This document shows positions 25,942 through 34,838 of a DNA stretch of 64,000 nucleotides, piece after piece. The stretch lies in NCBI RefSeq assembly GCF_009557615.1, contig NZ_CP045652.1, positions 186,001 to 250,000 of the forward strand, read 5' to 3'. The DNA comes from Sphingobacteruim zhuxiongii. GTDB taxonomy: Bacteria > Bacteroidota > Bacteroidia > Sphingobacteriales > Sphingobacteriaceae. Within the stretch, counting starts at the first letter, position 1; the number at the start of each line of letters is the position of its first letter. The translations under genes and the position numbers were made by a program. The notes below the pieces were generated by a model. It was given only the letters and a program-made list of their open reading frames with translations. It was not told the origin of the DNA and did not search any database.

Positions 25942-27318
25942 ATGAAAAGCATATATAAAATACTAGTCGCTTTAGCTGTTGCATACACTTTTCAAGGATG
26001 TAACAAAGAAGATAAGCTCAATTATAAAATTGAAAACCCCGATGAATTTACAGCGGGAGAATTGGATAAATGGATTTCAACGAATCTAACCGATCCTTAT
26101 AATATTGAGGTGATTTATCGTTACCAACGCAATATGCACGATGTGAATAAGAATATCTCGCCGCCTGATGAAGCGAAGGTGCAGCCTCAAATGCAAGTGG
26201 TAATCGATGGTTTCTTGGACGTATATAAAAATGTAGGAGGAGCAACCTTTATGAAGACCTACACGCCGAAGCAATTCGCGCTATTTGGTAGCGGAAATTA
26301 CGAAACAGATGGTTCCGTAGTTGCTGGAACTGCAGATGGAGGTCGTCGTGTTACCTTGTATGGTTTGAATAACCTGAATGTTAACAGTGTATCCTCAGTA
26401 ATGGGAAATCTAGGAACTATTCATCACGAGTTTGTGCATATCCTCAATCAAACTCGAATGATTCCAGAAGACTTTTTGTTAATAACAATCGGAGACTATT
26501 ACGCAAACTGGACTAACACGACTCAAAACTCGGTTAAGATAAGTAGAGAGTTAGGTTTTATTTCTCCCTACGCCAGAAAGAATGTCGGCGAAGACTTTGC
26601 GGAAGTAATGTCAACGCTAATTACGGACGGACAAGCCTATTATGATTCCTATTCTGCAAACTCAGGCGAACTCGGAAATTCTAGATTAAAAGCGAAAGAA
26701 GCGGTTGTACGTGATTATGTTCAACGCAACTTTGGGATGGAATTAGTAGATATTCAGCGAGAGTTTCAGAAAACGATGGAGGAGAAATACGGTTCCAGAG
26801 ATTTTAAGTTTTCAACAGCTGTTTCAAAAGGTTTTATTAAGTCAATCAATCTAGATTCTCGCCAACCATGGGCATTATCGAGAGGGGTATCTGCAAAACA
26901 GAGCAACATTACAGAGGCGGTATTAAACGGTGTCGGAAACTATGTTGTAAGGGGTTTAAATCTTCGATTTATAGATGCGGGAAAAGCTACCTTGGATGTG
27001 CTTTTCGCTACTGATGCGTCAACAACCAATATTTGGACTGCGAGCTATGATTTCACCATAACGACAAATAATGATGTTTTCTCGTTCGCGTTAGCTGCAA
27101 CTCAGGGTACTGGCAATCCTTATGATTATGCAAAATTCGGATATATCGTTTCCGATGTGAATCCAATTATTGACTACTTTAAGAGTACCTCTTTCAAGTA
27201 TGATTATATGGCTGGTGACGCGGATCCAAATATTCTAGAAAATTACAAGAAATATGGTGGTTTGATTGATGTCAAGAACAGTGCGAACACAATTTATGGA
27301 CAACTAAACTTCAAATAA
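25942..27318 (+). CDS. Substrate-import-associated zinc metallohydrolase lipoprotein
   Basis: This 458-aa protein has a lipobox Cys at 20 (TFQGC). It carries the metalloprotease motif HHEFVHILNQ with HEFVH at 162-166, the glutamate being the expected catalytic base and the two histidines zinc ligands. It matches the known family of HExxH lipoproteins encoded right after SusC/SusD pairs (TIGR04549-type). It starts 2 bases after SusD and ends 2 bases before the DUF4302 gene, so it belongs to this uptake system. It is probably surface-exposed and may process a peptide or protein ligand before import; the substrate is not known. Confidence 0.88.
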   Translation: MKSIYKILVALAVAYTFQGCNKEDKLNYKIENPDEFTAGELDKWISTNLTDPYNIEVIYRYQRNMHDVNKNISPPDEAKVQPQMQVVIDGFLDVYKNVGGATFMKTYTPKQFALFGSGNYETDGSVVAGTADGGRRVTLYGLNNLNVNSVSSVMGNLGTIHHEFVHILNQTRMIPEDFLLITIGDYYANWTNTTQNSVKISRELGFISPYARKNVGEDFAEVMSTLITDGQAYYDSYSANSGELGNSRLKAKEAVVRDYVQRNFGMELVDIQREFQKTMEEKYGSRDFKFSTAVSKGFIKSINLDSRQPWALSRGVSAKQSNITEAVLNGVGNYVVRGLNLRFIDAGKATLDVLFATDASTTNIWTASYDFTITTNNDVFSFALAATQGTGNPYDYAKFGYIVSDVNPIIDYFKSTSFKYDYMAGDADPNILENYKKYGGLIDVKNSANTIYGQLNFK

Positions 27319-27320
27319 AA

Positions 27321-28634
27321 ATGAAAAGTATAATCTATTATATCGCCCTATTCTGCTTTGCTTTTTTATTCAGTTGTACAAAAAGTAATGATGTCGAATT
27401 AATCAATGGTGATCCTAAAGAAAGAATAAATGATACCATTAACATGGTAAAGAGTGCGTTAGTTGATGCGCCCAATGGTTGGAAGGCCTATGTCTCAACA
27501 GATGTTGGGAAGGAATTTGGTTTTTACATGACTTTTGCGGAGAATGATCGTCTGAAAATGTATGCTGATATCAATGATGATGCAGCGATCACATCGAAAG
27601 AATCAACCTACCGCGTACGCCAAATTATGGCTGCGACATTAGTGTTTGATACATACAGCTACATTACTACGCTACAAGACCCTAACGGTGCCGTAAATGG
27701 AGGAAAGAATGGTGTTGGATTAGGTAGTGATGTTGAGTTTGAGTACAGATATATGAGGGGAGACTCGATTGTTTTCCAAGGTAGAAAATTTGATGAGCCA
27801 CTAGTGCTTGTTAAGGCAAGTGAAGCTGAGAAAAAGAAGTTTGAGGCTGCGGATTACCTAAAGACAATTCAAAAAATAACACAAGATCTTGGCCTGCTAA
27901 GTAGTCAAGTGGTTGATATCAATGGGAAGAAGTATAACGTTTCAATTAATCGGTCTTCAAAAATGGTAACATTGATACACATCACGAGCGATGGGAAATC
28001 CGAAATTATCAATGGCTATTATAGCTACTCAATTGACGGGGTTGAATTTGTTAAAGGAGTAGAGGTCAATGGAGTGATGTTGAAATCGATAGGAATAAAG
28101 GCCGACAAGTATGCCGTGAAGTCAATAGACAATAAGGAATTTAATATTGCCTATGATGTTACAGCAACTTTACCGTTGGAAATGATATACGGTTTTGATA
28201 AATCGATTAAAACTTTCGGATCGATCGGTAATACGAATACAATGCCTAAGATTACTCAGCAGACAACTTTTGACAAAATTCTAAGTGGTATTACGACAAA
28301 ATTTGGAACAGTGAAGTTTAGATATTTCACGCTAAAAATGGACTCTAGAACGAAGATGTCGGTCAACGTACATTATACTTCATCCGCGGATTTTACTGCG
28401 ACAATGATTGTAGATTATACGATAAGTAACGGAGTAATAACCATTTCAAATCCTTCGGGAAATACTACTGGAAATTGGGATGTCAGACGCAGCGCTCTTC
28501 GGGAGTTTGAAGACTATTTATTAAATAATAAATCTTTTAAACTCGAATGGGTACCAACTACAGATGGTCCTCCAGCGATAGGTTGGAGATCTACGACGAA
28601 TCCAAACGATTTGATCTATGGGTTTCCAATTTAA
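27321..28634 (+). CDS. DUF4302-type lipoprotein
   Basis: This 437-aa protein has a signal peptide with a lipobox Cys at 19 (FLFSC). The region NGWKAYVSTDVGKEFGFYMTF and later strands (DRLKMYADINDDAA) look like the DUF4302 family, beta-rich lipoproteins found in SusC/SusD/metallohydrolase operons. No catalytic motif is visible. It is the last gene of the operon, 2 bases after the metallohydrolase gene, and is followed by a terminator 120 bases away. It probably works at the cell surface with the transporter; its role is unknown. Confidence 0.82.
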   Translation: MKSIIYYIALFCFAFLFSCTKSNDVELINGDPKERINDTINMVKSALVDAPNGWKAYVSTDVGKEFGFYMTFAENDRLKMYADINDDAAITSKESTYRVRQIMAATLVFDTYSYITTLQDPNGAVNGGKNGVGLGSDVEFEYRYMRGDSIVFQGRKFDEPLVLVKASEAEKKKFEAADYLKTIQKITQDLGLLSSQVVDINGKKYNVSINRSSKMVTLIHITSDGKSEIINGYYSYSIDGVEFVKGVEVNGVMLKSIGIKADKYAVKSIDNKEFNIAYDVTATLPLEMIYGFDKSIKTFGSIGNTNTMPKITQQTTFDKILSGITTKFGTVKFRYFTLKMDSRTKMSVNVHYTSSADFTATMIVDYTISNGVITISNPSGNTTGNWDVRRSALREFEDYLLNNKSFKLEWVPTTDGPPAIGWRSTTNPNDLIYGFPI

Positions 28635-28756
28635 TGTTAGTGCCGTTACCTAGCGATAATATTCCTAATTCAAATTCAGAAGGTCCACGACCATAATTAA
28701 ACAGCAATTGTTTGATTGAACAATTTTTTATTCCCTAATCATTCATGCAAAAAGAG

Positions 28757-28790
28757 AGGCTGCCATTTGGCAGCCTTTCCTATTTTTTCT
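28757..28790. terminator. Bidirectional terminator
   Basis: The stem AGGCTGCC/GGCAGCCT encloses the loop ATTT. T-rich sequence lies on the right (for the rightward DUF4302 operon) and A-rich sequence on the left (a T-run for the leftward nucleoside hydrolase transcript, whose last codons overlap the element). Confidence 0.8.
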
Positions 28791-29790
28791 TTGGCTGATG
28801 CATCATCAATTCTTCGATAATTTCTTCGATTTTTTGATATGGATATTTATGAATAATAAATTGATGATTACCCTTATCGTCCGGTATCCAAATATTCGAA
28901 CCGTCTTTCGCCACATCGATTTTCCCTTTACCACTCAGATAAAAATAATCTTCTGGATTGCGTGCAGCAATTAATACAGCCGTCTGATCCCAGGAACTTC
29001 TGTTCTTGACAGGTTTTTCTCCGTATTGATCCAAATTGAGCTTATAGCCTACAGAAACAGGGCTATTTTGGTCATTTTTGCTAGCAATTTTTGCACCGCT
29101 CTTTATTTTGTCTCCAATTTCGAAGCCGCTAAATAAAATTGGTTTCGGAAAATGTTGAAAGACGTAATAGGATGAAACGGAGTCTTTAAAAACATTGAAT
29201 TCTTTTCCTTGAGGAAATGCCGCTGCCATTGCAACCCAGTTTTTGACCTTCTTTTTCACTAAATCCATACCATTCAAATTGGAATGTTGATCGGCTGTTG
29301 ATTTCAGTAGTTGGGCTAGATTAGTCATAAAACCAACCGTAATAATCGTCACGGAGTTATCGGGCTGCTTGGCGAGGACTTCGCGGTAAACGTCAACTGC
29401 AGCTGGGAATGTTTGATTTTTCAAATCGCTGTCAAACCGCTTGATGAGCACATCATTCCAGTTTGTTTTCGCTGTAAAGGAAGGTGCAAGTGTTTTATCA
29501 GCCTCTCCCACGGGAATATGGGGTTTGTTGAAATAGCGATTATAAAGTGCTATGGTTGGTGCGATGTCCACATGTGCATCGCTAGCCACTGTCGCCAATA
29601 TTTCTAGCTCATTTTGATCCGCCAAAGCATGGAGCAGCGCGATAGCGCCTATATCGTCGTAATCAGGCCCCATGTCGGTGTCAAAAATAACCTTAACAGG
29701 TTTCTTTATCTTTTGTTGAGCACTGGTCATAGTTGGCAGCGAAATGGCCAATGCAATAGCGATGGATAATTTTTTTAGCGTTAGGCTCAT
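28780..29790 (-). CDS. Exported nucleoside hydrolase
   Basis: This 336-aa protein has a signal peptide (cleavage after TSAQ, about 25) and the nucleoside-hydrolase calcium-binding signature DTDMGPDYDD (37-46). These enzymes split ribonucleosides into free ribose and base. An exported form acts in the periplasm on imported nucleosides. Length is typical. It lies 17 kb from the ribokinase/permease operon but fits the same pathway, supplying ribose for that permease (inference). It stands alone and converges on the DUF4302 operon. A weak -7-like element (TAACTTTA, read leftward) is at 29820-29827. Confidence 0.9.
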   Translation of the reverse strand: MSLTLKKLSIAIALAISLPTMTSAQQKIKKPVKVIFDTDMGPDYDDIGAIALLHALADQNELEILATVASDAHVDIAPTIALYNRYFNKPHIPVGEADKTLAPSFTAKTNWNDVLIKRFDSDLKNQTFPAAVDVYREVLAKQPDNSVTIITVGFMTNLAQLLKSTADQHSNLNGMDLVKKKVKNWVAMAAAFPQGKEFNVFKDSVSSYYVFQHFPKPILFSGFEIGDKIKSGAKIASKNDQNSPVSVGYKLNLDQYGEKPVKNRSSWDQTAVLIAARNPEDYFYLSGKGKIDVAKDGSNIWIPDDKGNHQFIIHKYPYQKIEEIIEELMMHQPKKK

Positions 29791-29850
29791 TGATGGAATA
29801 AGTTAGGTTTACCTTAGTCTAAAGTTAGCTAAAATTATGTCGATAATTCG

Positions 29851-29874
29851 CTTGAACGAATTTGACCGTTCATA
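29851..29874. promoter_or_regulatory. Inverted repeat upstream of the nucleoside hydrolase gene
   Basis: TGAACG (29853-29858) and CGTTCA (29867-29872) flank an 8-base spacer, and the arms continue as CTT/AAG with one bulged T. It lies about 60 bases upstream of the start and 25 bases beyond a weak -7 element, a plausible operator position. The rest of the 29791-30110 gap shows nothing I can name. Confidence 0.3.
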
Positions 29875-30110
29875 AGTCGAAAATACCGAACACAATTGAC
29901 CAAGAATGTTTCCGGAAGTCAGATGTGGGATAGCCGTGGATTTTGAATAATTTTCCGTCGTAGCTTGTTCGTGCCTCAGCCCTTTAATTTCAAACAAATA
30001 CGAGCTTGGTACGGCTAGGGTAGGACGAAGATTACTACTAGCGCGTTATAGGTAATGTATAGCTAAATTGGAAAATCATTGCTATTTTTAGGTATAAGCA
30101 ATCCTTAAAT

Positions 30111-30392
30111 ATGCAAGACAGTAAAAAGATGTTGGCTTATGTCTCTTTAATTTTGAACTTAACATATTATGGTTATTGGATTTACTGTGGTCAATTTTTC
30201 ACTTCTTTTGAAGCCGCAAAGGAACAGTTTAGCAAAATTCCAATATTCGGACATTTCTATTGGGATATCATATTCTTTATTGCGACTTTATTTTCTTTAA
30301 TTGTTTTTTCAAGAAGGAACGGTGTGTTAAATAAGCTTTTCGTAGTCTTACAGACGCTCTTTGCTTTTGGCTACCTTTGGTCAAATCTGTAG
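30111..30392 (+). CDS. Small membrane protein of unknown function
   Basis: This 93-aa protein has three probable membrane helices: MLAYVSLILNLTYYGYWIYC (about 7-26), YWDIIFFIATLFSLIVF (about 49-66) and LFVVLQTLFAFGYLW (about 76-90). The hydrophobicity pattern and normal codon use support a real gene. It is monocistronic between the nucleoside hydrolase and the LacI gene. No family is recognised. Confidence 0.5.
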   Translation: MQDSKKMLAYVSLILNLTYYGYWIYCGQFFTSFEAAKEQFSKIPIFGHFYWDIIFFIATLFSLIVFSRRNGVLNKLFVVLQTLFAFGYLWSNL

Positions 30393-30443
30393 GTTCAGTC
30401 TACACGGATTTACAAAGCAAATATTTCAATAAATTCCTTGTAT

Positions 30444-30453
30444 AGTACGTACT
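30444..30453. promoter_or_regulatory. Palindrome with central CG upstream of the lacI-type gene
   Basis: AGTACGTACT is a perfect 10-bp palindrome centred on CG, about 88 bases before the start. LacI-family operators have central CG, so autoregulation is possible. It does not match the 18-bp palindrome upstream of susC at 39560. Confidence 0.22.
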
Positions 30454-30540
30454 CAAATTTGCTATATTAGCACACTCTCAATTCTCCGGAGGAATCACAA
30501 CTTAGAGAATCGCAGTATTTAGATTTAGAAATACGCTAGA

Positions 30541-31551
30541 ATGGCAAAGATTGATATTATCCAATTAGCGAAGGTGTTAAACCTTTCGAAATCGACGGTG
30601 TCTCGCGCCTTTCGGGATAGTAGTGATATCAATCCAAAGACCAAAGAGCGTATTCTAAAAGTGGCTAAGGAATTGAATTATCAACCCAACCACTACGCCA
30701 GTAATCTACGAGAACAGAAAAGCAAAACTATAGCGGTTGTACTTCCGGAACTAGCGAATAACTATTTTACCCAGATCATTCAGGGTGTTGAAAAAGAAGC
30801 GAAAAAGCAAGGGTATCATATACTAATCTTTGTTACCGATGACGACATTAGCAAAGAACGCGAATTCATACGTAGTTTAGCCAACGGTCGTGTGGATGGT
30901 GTTATTATGTCGGCTTCTGGAGAGTCGACTGACCATAGCTATTTGGAGCAAATTAACTACGAGCATCTACCCATTGTACTTTTTGATCGTATTTATGATG
31001 ACATCGATCTACCTAAGATTGTAACGGATGATTATCATAGTAGTTTTACTGCCACGGAACATTTGATTAAAAATGGATGTCAGCGAATTGCTTATCTTGT
31101 TATTAACAAGGAGCTTTCGATTGGTAAGACGCGTATGCAAGGGTATGAAGATGCGTTGAAAAAATATAAAATCCCATTGCGTAAACGCTTGGTTGTAGAC
31201 TGCTCCAATTCCTACGATGAGAATAGTGAGATTATTGAAACAGCAATCCGTAAGCAGGAGCCCGACGGAATCCTTGCTTCCGTGGAGCGACTTGCATTCT
31301 CAACATACTATGTTTGCAGACGCATGGGGCTAAAGATTCCACAAGATTTAAAAGTAATCGCATTCTCGAGTTTGGAAATCGCAGGATTACTTCATCCACC
31401 ACTTTCTGTAGTGCGCCAACCCGCGGTGCAGATTGGTGAAAAAGCTGCTGCAACTTTGTTGAAACAGCTTTCTGGAGATGCATTATCGGAAAATGAAAAA
31501 TACGTTATTATGCAGTCAGATCTTGTCGTTCGGAATTCCACTCAGGGCTAA
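30541..31551 (+). CDS. LacI/GalR-family transcriptional regulator
   Basis: This 336-aa protein has an N-terminal helix-turn-helix with hinge (IIQLAKVLNLSKSTVSRAFR at 5-24, NPKTKERILKVAKELNYQPN) and a periplasmic-binding-protein-like sensor domain (from about 60, KSKTIAVVLPELANNYFTQI, and IVTDDYHSSFTATEHLI). It binds an operator as a dimer and releases or binds it on sugar binding. The neighbouring maltose/alpha-glucan genes are the likely targets. Its stop is 1 base from the stop of the convergent MFS gene. An 11-base string, TATATTAGCAC at 30463-30473, also occurs upstream of the maltose susC (39632-39642). Confidence 0.95.
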   Translation: MAKIDIIQLAKVLNLSKSTVSRAFRDSSDINPKTKERILKVAKELNYQPNHYASNLREQKSKTIAVVLPELANNYFTQIIQGVEKEAKKQGYHILIFVTDDDISKEREFIRSLANGRVDGVIMSASGESTDHSYLEQINYEHLPIVLFDRIYDDIDLPKIVTDDYHSSFTATEHLIKNGCQRIAYLVINKELSIGKTRMQGYEDALKKYKIPLRKRLVVDCSNSYDENSEIIETAIRKQEPDGILASVERLAFSTYYVCRRMGLKIPQDLKVIAFSSLEIAGLLHPPLSVVRQPAVQIGEKAAATLLKQLSGDALSENEKYVIMQSDLVVRNSTQG

Positions 31552-31552
31552 C

Positions 31553-32893
31553 CTAAACGGCCTTCACGCTACGTGTTGAAACGGCCGCCAATAACATAAA
31601 TACACCAGCCATCGTCAGACAATAAACCGCTTGATGTTGAAAAACATATTTTACCAGAACCGTTCCCAGAACACCATTGACTAATTGTGGGAGGGTAATA
31701 AAGAAGTTAAATAAGCCCATATACAAACCCATTTTCTTAGCTGGTACCACACCTGAAAGCATAGAGTAGGGAGTAGCAAGTATGCTTGCCCAAGCAATTC
31801 CGACCGCAATCATTGGAATATAGAGTAAATTCGGGTTTTGAATGAATAAAATTGAAATCAATCCTAATCCTGAAGTGGCAAGTGCAATCATATGCGTTTT
31901 CTTTTTGCCAATAGCCTGATAAAGTTTCGGCAGTAATAGCGCAAAAACGGTTGCCACCAAATTGTAGACTCCAAAAAGTACACCAGTTAGATTTCCGGCA
32001 TCTGCATATGCAGAAGATGCGGTGTCCGTTGCGGGCAAATGATAGATATGTTGAGCGATTGCGGGAGTGGTAAAAACCCACATTGAAAATAATGCAAACC
32101 AAGAAAAGAACTGAACTAACCCTAATTGCTTCATCGCTTGAGGCATGTTCTTAAAATCGCGAAAGATCGAGAAGAAGTTGTGACTTGCCGTTTCTTCTTC
32201 CTCCTGATGCTCTTCAAAAGATTGAAGTTCCTCTGCTGTATACTCTTTAGTGGTAATGACTGTCCACAACAGGGAGAGAACAAGTACGATCGCTCCAGCA
32301 TAAAATGACCAGATTACATTATCTGGAACATGCCCTTGCTCTGCCACTTTTGAAACCCCGAAGTATGTGGAAAGTACATAGGGTAAAAAGGAACCAATAA
32401 TTGCACCAGCCCCGATTAAGAAGGTCTGGACGGCATAGCCATATCCATGTTGTTCCTTGGGCAAATTATCTGCAACTAAGGCTCGGAACGGCTCCATAGA
32501 AACATTAAAAGCGACATCCATAATCATTAACATCCCTGCTCCAATAAGTAGCGGGGGGATTAACAGTGCTAAGACAGATGCGTTTGGCATTAGTGCTAAT
32601 GCTGCAGCGGCAACGAGTGCCCCTCCTAAAAAGAAAGGTCTGCGTCGCCCTAATCGTGTCCATGTTTTATCCGAGAAATAGCCAATTATTGGCTGTATTA
32701 ACATTCCAGATAAAGGGGCAACTAACCAAAATAGTGAGAGATGCTCTACATCGGCACCAAAAGTTTGAAGTATGCGAGAGGCATTCCCTGTTTGTAGAGC
32801 GAAGCCGAACTGTATACCAAAGAATCCGAAGCTCATATTAAAAATTTGAGCACGGCTCAGCCTTGGCTTAGAGCGTTTTAAAGGTTGTTGCAT
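31553..32893 (-). CDS. SLC45-type MFS sugar transporter (probably maltose/maltooligosaccharide)
   Basis: This 446-aa inner-membrane protein has about 12 helices. It carries the MFS loop motif GYFSDKTWTRLGRRRPFFLGG (helix 2-3) and PFRALVADNLP, seen in the SLC45/GPH-like sugar symporters that Bacteroidota use in maltose and sucrose loci. A hydrophilic loop rich in Glu (EELQSFEEHQEEEE) separates the halves. It is the last gene of a leftward set with two esterases and an alcohol dehydrogenase. Its job is inferred as bringing maltose made in the periplasm to the cytoplasmic maltose phosphorylase. Confidence 0.85.
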   Translation of the reverse strand: MQQPLKRSKPRLSRAQIFNMSFGFFGIQFGFALQTGNASRILQTFGADVEHLSLFWLVAPLSGMLIQPIIGYFSDKTWTRLGRRRPFFLGGALVAAAALALMPNASVLALLIPPLLIGAGMLMIMDVAFNVSMEPFRALVADNLPKEQHGYGYAVQTFLIGAGAIIGSFLPYVLSTYFGVSKVAEQGHVPDNVIWSFYAGAIVLVLSLLWTVITTKEYTAEELQSFEEHQEEEETASHNFFSIFRDFKNMPQAMKQLGLVQFFSWFALFSMWVFTTPAIAQHIYHLPATDTASSAYADAGNLTGVLFGVYNLVATVFALLLPKLYQAIGKKKTHMIALATSGLGLISILFIQNPNLLYIPMIAVGIAWASILATPYSMLSGVVPAKKMGLYMGLFNFFITLPQLVNGVLGTVLVKYVFQHQAVYCLTMAGVFMLLAAVSTRSVKAV

Positions 32894-32919
32894 GTTTAGT
32901 TTCGTTTAAAAATCGGTGT

Positions 32920-33714
32920 TTAGAAACGTAAATTAAAAAATAATATCGTTTTCATCACATTATTTTTCCAATAATCCCAGCTATGTCCACCTTCATATTC
33001 TTGGTATACATGTGCAATATTGGCTTCCAATAGCTGTTTATGTAGTTTTCTGTTTTGCTCTATCAGAAGATCATCTCTTCCACAATCAAAACGAAAGAAT
33101 GGAATACCAGCTCGGTTAGCTACAATAGTATCTATAAGGGATAGTTCTGTATCCATTTGATAATTCGAAAGGCTCTCTTCTACAAACAACGAGAAATCTG
33201 AAATGTCCGTTATGGAAGAAAGTCCTGAGAATGATGTAAACAGGTTGGGATGACGAGCGCCAAGACGTATTGCACCATATCCCCCCATGGAAAGGCCTGC
33301 AATAAAGAATTTGGAAGCCTCTGTGACTTGTTCTGTTGCTATTTGTCGCGTTGCTTCAATAACTTCTTCGACAATCCATTGTTCAAAATCTTGCTTTTTC
33401 TGTTTCATATAACCGGAGCCATCTCCCCACAATCCATCGGAGGGCATAACGAGTATGAGCGGTTTTATTAGACCAGCTGAAATCGCTTGATCTACTTGCT
33501 CGTGTACGCCAGAGGAAAGCGCCCAGCTCCACGCACTACCATAAACTCCATGTAATAGAATGACAACAGGGGCATCACTCGGACAATTGTCAGGAATATA
33601 AAGGCAGATGTCGCCACGCCCATGGAGATTGTCGGATTTAATCGTTACAAATCGAAGATTTTTAAAGCCATAGCTTGGATCAGATTGTTCGAATGATCTA
33701 AATTTTTTCTCCAT
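32920..33714 (-). CDS. Cytoplasmic esterase, FrmB / S-formylglutathione-hydrolase-like
   Basis: This 264-aa alpha/beta hydrolase has no signal peptide. The nucleophile elbow is GLSMGG with Ser142, and the oxyanion segment LLHGVYGSAWSW lies at about 53-65; a C-terminal His occurs in EGGHSWDYW. The family (esterase D / FrmB) includes S-formylglutathione hydrolases and general acyl esterases. It starts 5 bases after a class-III-like zinc alcohol dehydrogenase, the same neighbour as in formaldehyde detoxification operons, yet the operon also holds a sugar transporter. Substrate undecided. Confidence 0.8.
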   Translation of the reverse strand: MEKKFRSFEQSDPSYGFKNLRFVTIKSDNLHGRGDICLYIPDNCPSDAPVVILLHGVYGSAWSWALSSGVHEQVDQAISAGLIKPLILVMPSDGLWGDGSGYMKQKKQDFEQWIVEEVIEATRQIATEQVTEASKFFIAGLSMGGYGAIRLGARHPNLFTSFSGLSSITDISDFSLFVEESLSNYQMDTELSLIDTIVANRAGIPFFRFDCGRDDLLIEQNRKLHKQLLEANIAHVYQEYEGGHSWDYWKNNVMKTILFFNLRF

Positions 33715-33719
33715 CGGTT

Positions 33720-34838
33720 TTAATCAAATATGATGACACCTTTAGCATTTTTCCCGGCTAACATGTCGTCGAATGCTTGTGGCAACTGTTTTAAAGAATA
33801 ACGAGCCGTAATCATTTCGTTTAATTGTAGCTCTCCTGCTAAATAGTGATCAATGATGCGGTCGAAGTCGCGAGCGGGATTACATTTCCCATAAAGTGGA
33901 TTCAAATACAATTTATCCCATTCGAATAAGTTCATATCGAAAGGGATTTCTTGTTCGATTCCGCTGACTTGTACTGCGGTTCCCGCATTACGGATCATTG
34001 CCAAAGGTGCTGCCCCAAGCTCAGGTCTCGCTGTACATTCAAAAGCATAATCTGCACCGCGTCCTCCGCAGAGGTTTTTAACTTCTTGCGCGATGTTTAA
34101 TAGGCCTTGATCTTGCGGATCAGCTTGTAAGCAATGAGTGGCTCCGAATTGCTTCGCCATCACTAAACGATTCGGGTTAATATCGATCGCGATAATCATG
34201 CTAGCTTTAGTTATCTTGGCGGCCTGAATAACACTTAAACCAACTCCACCGGTGCCTAAGACGACAACATTGCTGCCCTCTTTAACTTGGCCTGCATTGA
34301 CAACAGATCCATATCCAGTCATGACTCCGCAACCAATAATTGCAGCACATTCATGCGGTAGCTTATCCGTATGCACTTTTGTTACTGCTGCCACCTTAAC
34401 CAAACTGTATTCTGATATTGTCCCGATATGAAATGAACGAGCGAGAGGGCTACCTTTCCAAAGTGTTCCCTTTGGATGTGCGTGTCCGAGTTGACTATTA
34501 TGCCCCTGACCGGTTACTGGAGACGTATTTTCACAAATATGATAGTTGCCCAACTGGCATTGGAAACAATGCAAACATGGAATCGCCCAGTTGAGTAATA
34601 CCCGATCATTTACTTGTACATGGGTGACATTTGAGCCGACTTGATATACAATTCCGGCGCCTTCGTGGCCTAAGACCAAAGGTTTGTTCCAGGTCAATGA
34701 ATCGTAGTCGGTATGACAGAGACCGGCGGCCATTATTCTAACTAATACTTCGTCTGCTTCTGGCTCAGCTACTTGAATTTGATCAATAAAAAATTTCCCT
34801 TGACCATCTGTGATCGCAGCATTACATGTCATCATCAT
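33720..34838 (-). CDS. Zinc-dependent alcohol dehydrogenase, class-III-like
   Basis: This 372-aa medium-chain dehydrogenase has catalytic zinc ligands Cys41 and His58/Glu59 (LCHTD, GHEGAG), structural zinc cysteines 88, 91, 94 and 102 (CLHCFQC then C), and the NAD-binding GTGGVG at 195-200. Members oxidise primary alcohols or S-hydroxymethyl thiols. The start codon area is ATGATGATG and overlaps the TGA stop of the upstream esterase by 4 bases, so the two are translationally coupled. The FrmB-like esterase gene follows after 5 bases. Whether it works on formaldehyde adducts or on a sugar-derived alcohol is open. Confidence 0.88.
   Translation of the reverse strand: MMMTCNAAITDGQGKFFIDQIQVAEPEADEVLVRIMAAGLCHTDYDSLTWNKPLVLGHEGAGIVYQVGSNVTHVQVNDRVLLNWAIPCLHCFQCQLGNYHICENTSPVTGQGHNSQLGHAHPKGTLWKGSPLARSFHIGTISEYSLVKVAAVTKVHTDKLPHECAAIIGCGVMTGYGSVVNAGQVKEGSNVVVLGTGGVGLSVIQAAKITKASMIIAIDINPNRLVMAKQFGATHCLQADPQDQGLLNIAQEVKNLCGGRGADYAFECTARPELGAAPLAMIRNAGTAVQVSGIEQEIPFDMNLFEWDKLYLNPLYGKCNPARDFDRIIDHYLAGELQLNEMITARYSLKQLPQAFDDMLAGKNAKGVIIFD

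Noticed and set aside
29809..29997. A 62-codon leftward reading frame upstream of the nucleoside hydrolase
   Set aside because: No protein-like hydrophobic or motif pattern, and it would overlap the likely promoter and inverted repeat of the hydrolase gene.
32162..32240. Glu-rich loop of the MFS transporter as a possible frameshift or fusion point
   Set aside because: The reading frame is intact and a hydrophilic central loop between the two six-helix halves is normal for MFS proteins.
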